A stretch of 64,000 bases of DNA from an uncultured Eubacteriales bacterium (GCA_900316615.1 ONDU01000002.1:1-64000); one strand, 5' to 3'; positions 44,666 through 54,538 are shown, numbered from the stretch's first letter. Made by a program: numbers and translations. Notes: generated from the sequence alone by a model not told the origin.

Positions 44666-47029
44666 TTACTTGAGATAAGCTGTATTTCCGCCGATTTTTC
44701 CGCTTATTCCCGTATAGCCGTTTGAGCTGAGCACATACACACGGCAGTTTCCCTTTCCGGGAGCGGTAACTGTAAGAGTACCGTTTGAAACTGTCTTTTT
44801 ATCGCCTGTTACAGCGTCTATGTATGTTCCGTTGGGAATATTCTTGAACGTTCCCGCATTGGTAACAGCTACGCACGCAAAGCTCTTTTCACCTGAATCG
44901 GGGTCTGTATAGCCTCTCTTGAAGCACATATCGCCTGTTATTCCGGTTCTTGAGTACTGTCCCTTCTGCAGTGCAGGAATTGCTCTTCTTATCTTGTTGA
45001 GCTTTATAAGCTGCTTGGAAAGAGTGCTTTCAAGTGTTTCCTTGACTTTTCCGCTTGCGGTATACTCGCCGTAATCCGAGGCTGTAACTTCACCCTCGAT
45101 GTTATCTCCGAAGTAAGCTCTTCCCGTTGTGCTGAGCGGAGCTCCGAGACCAACGTCAATCTTCTGACCCTTCTGGAACTCGATCTCACTGCCGTAGTAC
45201 AGACAAGGTATTCCTCTGAAGGTAAACATAAGGCACATATTTTCTGCCCATGTCTGTGTACCGCCTGAAAATCTTACTTTCTGGTTTCTGTCGGGTGCAT
45301 AGTCGTGAGAGTCTACATAAACTACATTCCATGTAGAGTCGTTGAAATACTTATCCTCTGCCAGAGCACTTCCGAAAGCACTGCTTGCACTGTCAAACTG
45401 CCAGTGCATAAGGAAGTCGATAGCTCCCATACCTGAATTTTTGCTGTAGTCGGGAGTGTGGTACTCGTTTCCGCTGAGAAATGCGTTCGTGCTTGTGGGC
45501 TGGTTTGAGGTACTGTCATATTCCGCCCAATGCTCAAGAGTGAGGTTCATATTTGTGTTTACGCTGTCGGGGTCTGTGCCTGTCTGCCACTGACTTGTAA
45601 ATGTGTCGTCAGGCTCGTCCCAAGTATAGAACGGTGTGGACTCGCTTGCGTGATCCCTGTACCATACCTGAGAGTAACGGCAGCATATCTCGCCGAACAT
45701 ATAGAATTTACTTCCGCCTATCGCCTTCAGCTGCTTGTTGTACATGGTATTGAGAGACAGTCTTGAAATATGTCTTACGGTATCAACACGGAATGCATCT
45801 ACACCCATTCCTATATAGTTACCGTACATTTCAACGAGCTTTTCCGCAACATAGGGATTTTCAGTGTTGAGGTCAACGCAGTCACCGTCAATCTGTGCAT
45901 ACTTACATGTCCAGTCGTCCCAGTTAAGGCTCTGCCAGTATCCGTTGTGGTAGTAGTTTTTGGAATTGAAAACGGGGTCGTGTGATACTTTTTCGTCAGT
46001 TTCCGTATCCTTTAAGGGCGATTCCGTATTATTGTTTGCGGTAACGTTTGTCTGCTTCATAAGGTTAAGCCTCTGGTCGTACTGAAGCTGGGGAAGCTGT
46101 GCATAATATTCCTCTGCCGATTTCAGACCGTAAGCGTCAAGAAGCATTTTTGAGGGAATCATAGAGGTTTTCAAATCCTCTAAATCCTTTACCGTTGTAT
46201 ATTTCTTTTCAAATGTAGGTGCAAATGTTCTCTCACCAAAGTTTCCTGTATGCTGAAAAACTACGTCCTGAACAATTTTCATTCCTTTGGCGTGAGCGGC
46301 CGTTATCAAATCCTGATATGTAGCACCCTCGCTTTCGTAACGAACATCTACGGTAGAAAAATCAAAAGCGTGATAGCCGTGATAATCATATCCGCTGGCG
46401 TTGGTTACTACGGGAGTTATCCATATTGCACTGAAGCCGAGTGCCTTTATATAGTCCAGCTTTTCGATAAGACCTTTGAAGTCACCTCTCCATGCGGGGT
46501 CGGTGTCGGGGTTGTTTGCGGACGCATCGTCCCAGCAATGTACGTTGTTTCCCGTATCTCCGTCATAGAAGCGTGTTGTTATTACAAAATATATTGTATC
46601 CTCTCTCAAATCCGTTGTGAGTGGGTCGAGCTCCTCGGGATTTTTGGGATACCATATGCCGTCCTTGTACCAGTATTCGCCGGTACTGCTTCTTGTAAGC
46701 TCCTTGGACTGCTTTCCGTCCTCTATGAACAGCATATTTATTTTTGTAATATCTGCAAATGAATATTTGTACCAGCCGTCACCTGTATCTTTATCCTCCT
46801 GCATCTTCGTTCCGGGATAAGCAGGTGAATCTATGTTGACAGGAAGACTGTTCCAGTAATATATAGTAGGAACAGAAGTACCTTTTGCCTTGTAATGCAG
46901 CGTAATTCCCGTGGCTTCTGCAAGAGCCTCCTCCTTATCGGAATTTGCCGCACTTACTCCGACAGCTCCGGCACTAATAATCAGCAGGACAGTCAACAAA
47001 ACAGCCAGTGTTTTATTTAATAATTTCAT
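44666..47029 (-). CDS. Secreted alpha-amylase paralogue, CBM26 plus GH13
   Basis: 787 residues, closely related to the neighbouring amylase. A signal peptide (about 1-27) and CBM26-like module (about 41-130) precede the GH13 domain, then the C-terminal domain. Region I reads DVVFQH (Asp255-His260), where the neighbour and most GH13 enzymes have Asn instead of Gln259. Region II is FRVDTVRH (nucleophile Asp416), region III FGEIC (Glu447) and region IV VDSHD. An insertion at about 285-375 is absent from the paralogue. The catalytic triad is intact. The Gln and the VRH change could alter subsite binding. The tail is GISGKIGGNTAYLK. Neither anchor nor dockerin is present. Confidence 0.92.
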   Translation of the reverse strand: MKLLNKTLAVLLTVLLIISAGAVGVSAANSDKEEALAEATGITLHYKAKGTSVPTIYYWNSLPVNIDSPAYPGTKMQEDKDTGDGWYKYSFADITKINMLFIEDGKQSKELTRSSTGEYWYKDGIWYPKNPEELDPLTTDLREDTIYFVITTRFYDGDTGNNVHCWDDASANNPDTDPAWRGDFKGLIEKLDYIKALGFSAIWITPVVTNASGYDYHGYHAFDFSTVDVRYESEGATYQDLITAAHAKGMKIVQDVVFQHTGNFGERTFAPTFEKKYTTVKDLEDLKTSMIPSKMLLDAYGLKSAEEYYAQLPQLQYDQRLNLMKQTNVTANNNTESPLKDTETDEKVSHDPVFNSKNYYHNGYWQSLNWDDWTCKYAQIDGDCVDLNTENPYVAEKLVEMYGNYIGMGVDAFRVDTVRHISRLSLNTMYNKQLKAIGGSKFYMFGEICCRYSQVWYRDHASESTPFYTWDEPDDTFTSQWQTGTDPDSVNTNMNLTLEHWAEYDSTSNQPTSTNAFLSGNEYHTPDYSKNSGMGAIDFLMHWQFDSASSAFGSALAEDKYFNDSTWNVVYVDSHDYAPDRNQKVRFSGGTQTWAENMCLMFTFRGIPCLYYGSEIEFQKGQKIDVGLGAPLSTTGRAYFGDNIEGEVTASDYGEYTASGKVKETLESTLSKQLIKLNKIRRAIPALQKGQYSRTGITGDMCFKRGYTDPDSGEKSFACVAVTNAGTFKNIPNGTYIDAVTGDKKTVSNGTLTVTAPGKGNCRVYVLSSNGYTGISGKIGGNTAYLK

Positions 47030-47072
47030 TGTGTGTCCTCCTTATTCCGTCAAATGCTGTAAGAAGTTATTT

Positions 47073-47138
47073 TTACACCATTGAAGAAAGCAGTATTGCG
47101 TCGTTAATTGTTATCTGTCCGTCTGCGTCAATGATAAT
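47073..47138 (-). pseudogene. Second half of the dockerin, in a shifted frame beyond the stop
   Basis: One frame away from the preceding gene, the sequence reads IIDADGQITINDAILLSS then MV and a stop (TAA at 47073-47075). This is the second calcium-binding repeat and helix expected of a dockerin (DADG...IND). The gene in its own frame stops at 47128 after NYH. A one-base gain (or two-base loss) near ACAACAAATTATCATTG separates them. It is either a mutation, an assembly error in that tract, or a frameshift site. Confidence 0.75.
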
Positions 47139-49680
47139 TTGTTGTATCGCCGCCGAGATAGCCCATAAGGTAAGCCGAGTCGTTGCTGTCAACAACCTTG
47201 TCACCGTTTACATCACCGAGTATATAGCTTACCTTTGTTACCTTGTAGGTACTGCTTATAACCTTGCTTGCTCTGCCACCGTTATTGTCGTTTACAACAA
47301 CCTCAATTTTATAAGTGCCTGCTTCTGTAGGTTTCCAGTTGTAAGTATAGGTTCTGGAATTGACATCTTTAGCTGTAACAACTGTGCTGTCATTGATTTT
47401 AACGGTATACTTGAAGTTAGGTGAGCCCGTGCCTGATTTAACAGTTGTCTTGATTGCAACCGTATCACCTGTGTTTGCACTTGATTTACTTAATGTTGCC
47501 GATGAAATTACGGGTGCTGTATAACCATTTACAACGTAAGCTTTATCAAGCACCTTACGTGCCAGTGTACCGTCTGAATTGTATACGAACATCTCAATTT
47601 TGTATGTTCCTGCCTGTGTGGGCTGCCAGTTGTAGGTATATGTCTTTGAATTGATTTTTGATGTCTTTACAGAGTAATCATTTATTCTTACTGTATATTT
47701 GAACGGTGCTGTTCCTGTTCCTGCAAGAACCTTTGTTGTGATTGCAACAGTATCGCCTACATTTGCTGATGACTTGTCTGCCGTTACTGATTCAATTATA
47801 GGTGTGGGATTTGTAACAACCTTGACGTTCTTGATTGTTGCCTGTACGTTCTTTCCTGATGCATCGAATACAACTACTGTGAAGTTGTATGTACCCTTAG
47901 CGGTAGGAGTCCAGTTATAGGTATATGTTCTGCTTGATGTTGTGAAGCTGTAAAGTCTTTCATCGTTAGCCTTGATTACATATCTGAAATCGGGCTTTCC
48001 TGTACCTGACTTTACTTTTGTTGTAAGAGCTACTGTTTCGCCTACGCCTACTCTGGTCTTTGCTATTGTAAATGAGTCTATAACAGTTACAGGGTCGCCT
48101 GTTACCTTGAAGGTACTGCTTATTACCTTGCTTGCCCTGCCGCCGTCTGCGTCGTTTACAACAACCTCAATCTTGTAAGTACCTGCTGTGGTAGGTGTCC
48201 AGTTGTAGGTATAAGACCTTGATGATACGTCCTTAGCTGTCTTTACTGTGGTATCATTAATCTTTACTGTGTATTTGAAGTTAGGTGTACCTGTGCCTGA
48301 TTTAACTACAGTCTTGATTGCAACCGTATCATTTACCTTTGCCGTGTCTGCACTTACTGTTGCTGATGAGATTACAGGAGCATTGCTCTGAGCTTTACTT
48401 ACCGTATAGCTGCTTATTGTCTTTGAAGCTGTGTTTCCTTTTGAATCCCTTACACTTACTTTAAGAGTATAAGTGCCTTCTTCTTCAGGTGTCCATGAAT
48501 AGCTGCTGCTTCTTGAGGAAGCTGTCTTTGTAGCTACCGTTGTTCCGTTTACCTGATAGGTATAGGTAAAGTTGGGAGCACCTGTGCCTGCCTGTACTGT
48601 TGCTGAAAGTGTAACTGCTGAGTTGACCGTTCCTGATGTGGGATTTGCGGTAAAGGCGGATAATACAGGCTTTGTATATTCGCTTTCGCCGGACTGTACA
48701 ACCTTTATTGTAAACTTTCTGTTTACTGTAGCGTTGTAGCTGTTCTGAACTGTTACGTCAGCTGAATAATCTCCGAGCTGTGTAGGTGTGAATTCCAGTG
48801 TTTTGCTCTGTCTGTAGTAAACAGTGTTTACTGCATTGCCTGAAGGGTCAGTTACGGCAATCTTGTAGAACAAAAGCTTGGTTCCTACGTTTCCGCCTGC
48901 TGCGTTTACTGTAATAGGAACAGCCGTGTTGATTACACCCTTGTTGTCTTCCATACCGGTTGAAATTCCTTTAAGGATAGGCTCTTCGGCAGATGAATCA
49001 TCTTTTATTTCGTATGTCATTGATTTGGAATTTGTATTTCCCGAACCGTCCGAAACGCTTACCGAAAGGGTGTATGTTCCTGCTGCTGAGGGAGTCCATA
49101 CTGTTGTGTTGTTTTCTCCTGTGTAGAGAGTTGTTGAGTCTGCCTTGAATGTGTAGGTTAGGCTTCCGCTTCCGCCCGAAGCAGAAGCTGTAAGAGTTAT
49201 GCCCGTACCCTTGTACTGCGGTGAAGCTGCGTCTGTTGACAGTGACAGCTTGAGCTGTGACGAGTCATAGTCTACCCATGACTTTGTCTTGTTGTTGTAG
49301 ATTTTACAGTCGCCCTCTGAAATGGGAAGGTCAGAACTCTGGTCGCCGCCGTTGTTGAAAATTACACCGTTCTGACCTGCGAGATATTCAGAGGAAATCT
49401 GAACCTCGTAATAACCTTCGGCATTTTTGTCTGCATCTGTAAGCTTTCTTCCCGGCCAATCTGCATTTTTGGGATTACCGCTGTTGCCCCAGTAATAAAC
49501 ATTACAGGTACTCCAACCGGCTTCGTTGTTAAGAACAGCCGTTGCTCCGCCGCTTCCTGCGGGTTCGGTATCGGAAGAAGCAGCTGACGCAGAAAACGTT
49601 CCCATACATAACGTGCTTGTTACGACAAATGCCATAGTCAGAAAACACGAGCTTATACGGGCAAATTTCTTCTTAACCAT
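47128..49680 (-). CDS. Secreted starch-binding, Ig-repeat protein with a truncated C-terminal dockerin
   Basis: 850 residues. A signal peptide covers about 1-34. A CBM26-like domain is at about 42-140 (CNVYYWGNSGNPKNADWPGR). Roughly seven Ig-like repeats of 85-95 residues follow, each with a pattern such as GTGTPNFKYTVKIND and TYTYNWTPT.AGTYKIEV. At the end is GDVNGDKVVDSNDSAYLMGY, the first calcium-binding repeat of a dockerin, and then a premature stop. A dockerin would fix the protein to a cohesin scaffold of an amylosome. As encoded, the domain is half missing. Upstream, 49681-49997 holds no gene; only a weak TATAAT (49765-49770) is visible. Confidence 0.9.
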   Translation of the reverse strand: MVKKKFARISSCFLTMAFVVTSTLCMGTFSASAASSDTEPAGSGGATAVLNNEAGWSTCNVYYWGNSGNPKNADWPGRKLTDADKNAEGYYEVQISSEYLAGQNGVIFNNGGDQSSDLPISEGDCKIYNNKTKSWVDYDSSQLKLSLSTDAASPQYKGTGITLTASASGGSGSLTYTFKADSTTLYTGENNTTVWTPSAAGTYTLSVSVSDGSGNTNSKSMTYEIKDDSSAEEPILKGISTGMEDNKGVINTAVPITVNAAGGNVGTKLLFYKIAVTDPSGNAVNTVYYRQSKTLEFTPTQLGDYSADVTVQNSYNATVNRKFTIKVVQSGESEYTKPVLSAFTANPTSGTVNSAVTLSATVQAGTGAPNFTYTYQVNGTTVATKTASSRSSSYSWTPEEEGTYTLKVSVRDSKGNTASKTISSYTVSKAQSNAPVISSATVSADTAKVNDTVAIKTVVKSGTGTPNFKYTVKINDTTVKTAKDVSSRSYTYNWTPTTAGTYKIEVVVNDADGGRASKVISSTFKVTGDPVTVIDSFTIAKTRVGVGETVALTTKVKSGTGKPDFRYVIKANDERLYSFTTSSRTYTYNWTPTAKGTYNFTVVVFDASGKNVQATIKNVKVVTNPTPIIESVTADKSSANVGDTVAITTKVLAGTGTAPFKYTVRINDYSVKTSKINSKTYTYNWQPTQAGTYKIEMFVYNSDGTLARKVLDKAYVVNGYTAPVISSATLSKSSANTGDTVAIKTTVKSGTGSPNFKYTVKINDSTVVTAKDVNSRTYTYNWKPTEAGTYKIEVVVNDNNGGRASKVISSTYKVTKVSYILGDVNGDKVVDSNDSAYLMGYLGGDTTNYH

Positions 49681-49909
49681 AAATTTTACCTCCTAAGAAT
49701 TTTTTCCTGCAACCATAACATTTCTCTCCGACCCACTGAGAAATGTATACAATTACACAAAATAATTATAACACTTTTCTTTAATGATAATATATTAATT
49801 TATTGTACAAAGTTTTGTTACAATTTTTATACAAATAACATAGTTGATTTTTTTAAGATATACAATGTAAATAATTAAATTTTTGTATGTTGAATATAAT
49901 TGATATAAT

Positions 49910-49958
49910 AAAAGCCATATGAACGAACCATAAGGTTACGCTCATACGGCTTTTTTTT
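49910..49958 (-). terminator. Bidirectional terminator after prfB
   Basis: GCCGTATGAGCG and CGTTCATATGGC form a stem with one or two bulges on the minus strand, followed by TTTTATT. The plus strand has eight T. Confidence 0.78.
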
Positions 49959-49997
49959 CTCAGGTTTTCAACAATCGTTTATATTATGTTGAAAACT

Positions 49998-51128
49998 TTA
50001 TTCATCTGTGCTGTTGTTAAGTGTGTTCTGACTGAGTGCCTTGAGATACGCATTTATGAAACCGTCAATATCTCCGTCCATAACGGCATTTATATTTCCA
50101 GTTTCAAAGCCTGTTCTGTGGTCTTTTACGAGTGTATAAGGCATAAATACATAGGAGCGTATCTGTGAACCCCACGTTATTTCTTTCTGAACTCCTTTTA
50201 TGTCTTCTATTTTGTCAAGATGTTCTCTTTCCTTTATTTCCATAAGCTTTGATACGAGCATTCTCATAGCTACATCTCTGTTCTGGTACTGACTTCTCTC
50301 AACCTGACATGAAACTACTATTCCTGTAGGAATATGCGTGAGTCTTACTGCTGATGAGGTTTTATTGACCTTCTGTCCGCCTGCACCGCTGGCACGGTAA
50401 ACGTCCATTTTTATATCCTCGGGGTTTATATCTACCTTTATCGTATCATCAATTTCAGGCATTACCTCAAGTGATGCAAATGAGGTATGCCTTCTTCCCG
50501 AAGCATCAAACGGCGATACCCTTACAAGTCTGTGTACTCCTGCCTCACTTTTAAGGTATCCGTAAGCGTTAAGTCCCTCTACCATAATTGTAGCACTTTT
50601 CAGTCCTGCTTCGTCACCGTCCAGATAGTCAACCGTTGTTACTTTGAATCCTACCTTCTCTGCCCAGCGGTTATACATACGGTAAAGCATTTCTGCCCAG
50701 TCCTGAGCTTCAGTACCGCCTGAACCTGCGTGGAATGTCAGAATGGCATTTTTGGCATCATATTCACCTGTGAGCAACGTCTGCAAACGCTGCTTTTCCA
50801 AATCCTCCTTTATGGAATTTACCTCTGACGATGCTTCTTCCAGCAACGACAAATCCTCCGCTTCATCGGCAAGCTCTATGAGTGCCATTGTATCATCATA
50901 CCTTGAAACAAGACTGTTATAGCCCTCAACCTTGTTTTTCAATGCACTTGTTCTCTGTAATACAACCTGCGATTTTTCCATATCGTCCCAGAATCCGGGT
51001 TCTGTTGCTCTGTTTTCAAGCTGCTGTATTTCGGATTCCATAGCTTTCAGTCCCAATGCATCGGCTAAATCGTCAATTTCGGGTTTTGTTCTTTCAAGCT
51101 CAAGCTTTAATTCTTCAAACTGTATCAT
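49998..51128 (-). CDS. prfB: Peptide chain release factor 2
   Basis: 376 residues. It recognises UGA and UAA and triggers hydrolysis with the GGQ loop, here ASGAGGQKVNKTSSAVRLTH. The discriminator region lies near SPFDASGRRHTSFAS. The frame is uninterrupted from MIQFEELKLELER, so the usual programmed +1 frameshift near codon 25 is absent. The start is ATG 51128; an open extension to 51188 has no ribosome site. It lies 35 bases downstream of the uracil-DNA glycosylase gene. Confidence 0.96.
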   Translation of the reverse strand: MIQFEELKLELERTKPEIDDLADALGLKAMESEIQQLENRATEPGFWDDMEKSQVVLQRTSALKNKVEGYNSLVSRYDDTMALIELADEAEDLSLLEEASSEVNSIKEDLEKQRLQTLLTGEYDAKNAILTFHAGSGGTEAQDWAEMLYRMYNRWAEKVGFKVTTVDYLDGDEAGLKSATIMVEGLNAYGYLKSEAGVHRLVRVSPFDASGRRHTSFASLEVMPEIDDTIKVDINPEDIKMDVYRASGAGGQKVNKTSSAVRLTHIPTGIVVSCQVERSQYQNRDVAMRMLVSKLMEIKEREHLDKIEDIKGVQKEITWGSQIRSYVFMPYTLVKDHRTGFETGNINAVMDGDIDGFINAYLKALSQNTLNNSTDE

Positions 51129-51163
51129 AAAATTACCAATCCTTAAATTAAATTCATCTGTTA

Positions 51164-51742
51164 TTATTCTGTATATGTATGAGTACATACTTCCTTTATT
51201 TTTTCACGGAGCTTCTGAAAATCCTCAAATGCTCCCGGCTTATTGTTCGGATTTCTCAGCAGTGCCGCAGGGTGCAGCGTTGCCATCATCAGAACTCCGT
51301 TTTTCTCAATGAATATTCCATGCTCCTTTGTTATCTTTATATCCTTTTTTATAATTTTTGAAGCCGCTACTCTGCCAAGACATACTATTATTTTAGGTCT
51401 TATTATTTTGAACTGGTTTCTCAGCCACGTTATACACTGCTCCTGTTCATCGGGGAGAGGGTCACGGTTCTGCGGAGGTCTGCATTTTACTATATTTGCT
51501 ATATATATATTCTTGTGTCTGTCCAAATCTATTGCGTTGAGCATTTTATCAAGAAGCTTTCCTCCGCGTCCCACAAAAGGTTCGCCCTGTAAGTCCTCAT
51601 TCTCTCCGGGACCTTCGCCTATGAACATAACCTCCGCATTTTCAACGCCTACTCCGAAAACAAGGTTTGTTCTTGTTGCTCCAAGGCGGCATTTCTGACA
51701 GCCCTCACAGACTGCATTAAGCTCTTCAAGATTTTCAGCCAT
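51164..51742 (-). CDS. Family 4 (4Fe-4S) uracil-DNA glycosylase
   Basis: 192 residues. The glycosylase motif is [20 protein letters not shown] and the second motif is [11 protein letters not shown]. Four cysteines for the iron-sulfur cluster are present: CEGCQKC at the N-terminus, [10 protein letters not shown] and EQCITWL. It removes uracil from DNA in base-excision repair. The start is ATG 51742 after AGAGGTGG, overlapping the previous gene by eight bases. It lies near nfo, which cleaves the abasic sites it produces. Confidence 0.93.
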   Translation of the reverse strand: MAENLEELNAVCEGCQKCRLGATRTNLVFGVGVENAEVMFIGEGPGENEDLQGEPFVGRGGKLLDKMLNAIDLDRHKNIYIANIVKCRPPQNRDPLPDEQEQCITWLRNQFKIIRPKIIVCLGRVAASKIIKKDIKITKEHGIFIEKNGVLMMATLHPAALLRNPNNKPGAFEDFQKLREKIKEVCTHTYTE

Positions 51743-52397
51743 TGTTTTCCACCTCTTTTTTTTCAGCGGCTTCTGTATTAAGGCTTTTTTCCGCAAGCTC
51801 TCTGAGCTTGTTCTTTATGGTTACTGCCGTTCCCAGAGCCTGCCTGTAATTTATACGGTTCTTTTCATTTATTATGTACTTGTTTACCCTTATGCGAAGC
51901 TCTTTGAAAGCAGGGTGGTCCAGTGTTACTACTATATAAAACCAGTATCCGTAAACAGGACTTCTGTTCTTTTTTCTTCTCAGACGTTTTGGGATACGCT
52001 GTTTTTTTCCGCTGTTTATCTTGTCGTACTTATTAAGACATTCTTTTGTTGACAGCATTCTTACGGATTTTATCTGAGAAAAACTGAAAATATCGGGATT
52101 ATCATGTACAAGCCTTTTCTCCGTTTCGAGCAGCCAGTATCCGTTGTTCTCATCAATTTTAAGAATTTCGTAATCTCCGAGCGACATTGTTTCCGAAAAT
52201 TTTTCCATTCTTTCGCTTTCCAGATTTTCTTTTCTGTACGCAAGGTGGCTTTTTATATCATCTGTGGAAAGGGTATTGAATTTATTAAGATGCTCACTGC
52301 ATTTTTTTACGCAGCTGCTGCACAGAAAACCATCGTTTATTTTTGTACGTGTCCATATACTTGCCTTATCTCCGCATATAACACAGTTCTGTTTCAT
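51735..52397 (-). CDS. DUF4428-like zinc-ribbon protein
   Basis: 220 residues. The N-terminal zinc ribbon is CVICGD (residues 5-10) with CSSCVKKC (26-33), in the pattern of DUF4428 (a CxxC pair, then DGFLCSSC). The rest is hydrophilic, with a PH-like beta pattern (YEILKIDENNGYWLL) and a basic patch IPKRLRRKKNRSP. The function is not known. It overlaps the uracil-DNA glycosylase gene by eight bases and follows nfo. Confidence 0.68.
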   Translation of the reverse strand: MKQNCVICGDKASIWTRTKINDGFLCSSCVKKCSEHLNKFNTLSTDDIKSHLAYRKENLESERMEKFSETMSLGDYEILKIDENNGYWLLETEKRLVHDNPDIFSFSQIKSVRMLSTKECLNKYDKINSGKKQRIPKRLRRKKNRSPVYGYWFYIVVTLDHPAFKELRIRVNKYIINEKNRINYRQALGTAVTIKNKLRELAEKSLNTEAAEKKEVENNG

Positions 52398-52438
52398 ATA
52401 GGGGCTTCACCTCCGTAATGTGAAATACCGTTTATTCT

Positions 52439-53272
52439 TCATTCAATATACAAGCCTCTGAGAAGCTCTATTTCCTTTGCGTATCCGTCAAGCTCATTGG
52501 GGGTCTCAAGCTCGAACGGAAGGCTTCTGAGCTGAGGGTGATTTATAATCCGTGTAATTGCTTCAAGACCGATATATCCGTTTCCGATTGTTTCATGTCT
52601 GTCCTTATGGCTTGACATAGGATTTTTACTGTCATTAAGATGAACGGCATATAGTCTTTCAATACCTATTACATTGTTAAATTCATCAAGAACCTTGTCA
52701 AGATTACTTACTATATCATAGCCGCCGTCCCATATATGGCAGGTATCCATACATACTCCCAGCCTTTCACTATGCTCTGTCCTGTCTATTATATCTCTTA
52801 TTTCCTGAAAGGTTCTTCCTATTTCGCTTCCCTTGCCCGCCATAGTTTCCAGAAGTATTATTGTATTCTGTTCAGGCTTTATAATTTCGTTGAGCATTTC
52901 AGCGATGTAAGCTGTTCCTGTTTCAACGCCCTGCTTTACATGACTGCCCGGATGAAAATTATAGTAGCTTTCGGGGATATATTCCATACGTTTTATATCG
53001 TCCGCCATAGTAGCTTTTGCAAGCTCCCTTATTTTTTCGTCAGCAGAACAGGCATTCAGTGTATACGGTGCGTGAGCGACTATCGGAGCAAAATTCTTAT
53101 CGCTTATATACTCAAGATATTTTTCAACATCTTTCATATCAAGCTCCTTTGCCTTGAAGCCTCTGGGATTTCTTGTGAAAAACTGAAAGGTATTGGCGTT
53201 TATCGACACTGCTTCCTTTGCCATATGCAGAAATCCCTTGGAAGCTGAAAGGTGACAGCCTATATTTAACAC
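52439..53272 (-). CDS. nfo: Endonuclease IV (AP endonuclease)
   Basis: A 277-residue TIM-barrel enzyme with three zincs that incises DNA 5' to abasic sites. Metal residues appear in [30 protein letters not shown] and [21 protein letters not shown]. The start is taken as GTG 53272, eight bases after AAAGGGGG, giving [13 protein letters not shown]. The frame is open 22 codons farther without support. An ATG between them is out of frame. With the downstream glycosylase gene it forms a base-excision repair pair. Confidence 0.95.
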   Translation of the reverse strand: MLNIGCHLSASKGFLHMAKEAVSINANTFQFFTRNPRGFKAKELDMKDVEKYLEYISDKNFAPIVAHAPYTLNACSADEKIRELAKATMADDIKRMEYIPESYYNFHPGSHVKQGVETGTAYIAEMLNEIIKPEQNTIILLETMAGKGSEIGRTFQEIRDIIDRTEHSERLGVCMDTCHIWDGGYDIVSNLDKVLDEFNNVIGIERLYAVHLNDSKNPMSSHKDRHETIGNGYIGLEAITRIINHPQLRSLPFELETPNELDGYAKEIELLRGLYIE

Positions 53273-53435
53273 AGCATTATCCCCCTTTTGGGTATGTTTC
53301 TTATAATTATACCATATTCCTGAGAGATAGACAATCATAAATTTAAAGCATTGAACAATATATTTATAAAATTCTTCAATGTTCCGATAGAAGAAATTCT
53401 TATTATAAAACAGCAGTATATCAGCGAGTAAGGTA

Positions 53436-53473
53436 AGTCAGGTCAGTCTTTTTACAGACTTGACCTGATTTGT
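53436..53473. terminator. Hairpin in the nfo-phosphoesterase gap
   Basis: AGTCAGGTCA and TTGACCTGA flank an inner AGTCTTTTTACAGACT hairpin. There is no good U-run, so its role as terminator is uncertain. The 352-base gap between the divergent genes (53273-53624) otherwise holds the promoter below. Confidence 0.4.
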
Positions 53474-53503
53474 TAATTAATACTTTATTCGTTTTTTTGT
53501 TGT

Positions 53504-53531
53504 TGAAAATTTACCATTTTATTATATAATA
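53504..53531 (+). promoter_or_regulatory. Probable promoter of the phosphoesterase gene
   Basis: TTGAAA, a 16-base spacer and a perfect TATAAT, about 95 bases before the GTG start. Confidence 0.5.
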
Positions 53532-53624
53532 TATTTACTCGTCCGGGGTAAGTTGGATTAGAGAACTGATATGAGGAATTTGTAAAAAGGCTGCGTCTTT
53601 ATCTGAAAGGAGGCAGGTTTTATT

Positions 53625-54521
53625 GTGAAAAAAATACTTAATGCAAAAAATATCTTTATTTTTTGTCTTGCTTTAATATTTGCACTTGTTCTGTATCTTA
53701 TATCGGATCAGTACGTCATAACAACATCAGAATATACAATAAAAAGCGATAAAATAACAAACGGATTTAAAATAGCTGTCATAAGTGACCTTCATAATAT
53801 GGATTTCGGAGGAAGCAATAAAGCAGTACTTGATAAAATCAGTGAGGGAAAACCCGATATTATAGCCGTGGTAGGCGATATAATAGATGAAAGCGATACC
53901 GATATTACGCCTGCACTTAATGTAATGAATAATCTTCCGTCTATAGCTCCTACTTATTATGTCGCAGGGAATCATGACAGGCTGTGTCCTCTTTATGAAA
54001 GCTTCAAGCAATCTATAATGGCTTCGGGTGTAAGCTACTTACGTACTATAGACTACGGTGAGACCTTTATATCAAGAGCCGAAAGAAAAATCATCATAAA
54101 CGGCGACAGGGTTGCATTGCTGGGACTTCATAATTATTCAACGGGAGAGGCTGAGGATAAACACTATACAAGGATAATGAGGGACTTTTGCAGGAAAAAA
54201 TGCTTCAAAATACTGCTCTGCCATTATCCTGAATATACAACATGGTTTTTTGAACAGGATAAGTATTATAAATATAACTTTGACCTTATGCTTTCGGGGC
54301 ATACTCACGGGGGAGTTATTAATATTCCGTTTATCGGAGGTATTATAGCTCCAAACCAAGGGCTTTTCCCTGAATACTGCAAGGGACTTTACTACATAGA
54401 CAAGGGAAATGAAAACCCTTACAATATGATTATAACAGGCGGTCTTGGAGAGGACAGAAGATTTATGAGGGTAAACAATTTTCCTGAAATAACCTTTGTA
54501 AATGTTGTTCCTGATAAATAA
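53625..54521 (+). CDS. Membrane-anchored calcineurin-like metallophosphoesterase
   Basis: 298 residues with an N-terminal membrane segment (about 8-27) and a phosphoesterase domain. The metal motifs are ISDLHN, VGDIIDES, AGNHD, LCHYPEY and SGHTHGG. This matches the YkuE-like group, some of which act on UDP-diacylglucosamine or other lipid-linked substrates; the substrate here is unknown. GTG 53625 lies nine bases after AAAGGAGG. Confidence 0.88.
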   Translation: MKKILNAKNIFIFCLALIFALVLYLISDQYVITTSEYTIKSDKITNGFKIAVISDLHNMDFGGSNKAVLDKISEGKPDIIAVVGDIIDESDTDITPALNVMNNLPSIAPTYYVAGNHDRLCPLYESFKQSIMASGVSYLRTIDYGETFISRAERKIIINGDRVALLGLHNYSTGEAEDKHYTRIMRDFCRKKCFKILLCHYPEYTTWFFEQDKYYKYNFDLMLSGHTHGGVINIPFIGGIIAPNQGLFPEYCKGLYYIDKGNENPYNMIITGGLGEDRRFMRVNNFPEITFVNVVPDK

Positions 54522-54538
54522 CCCTGACGGAGAAAGAC

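Noticed and set aside
47128..49680. Intact dockerin protein
   Set aside because: The stop at 47128 falls between the two calcium-binding repeats; only the first is in frame.
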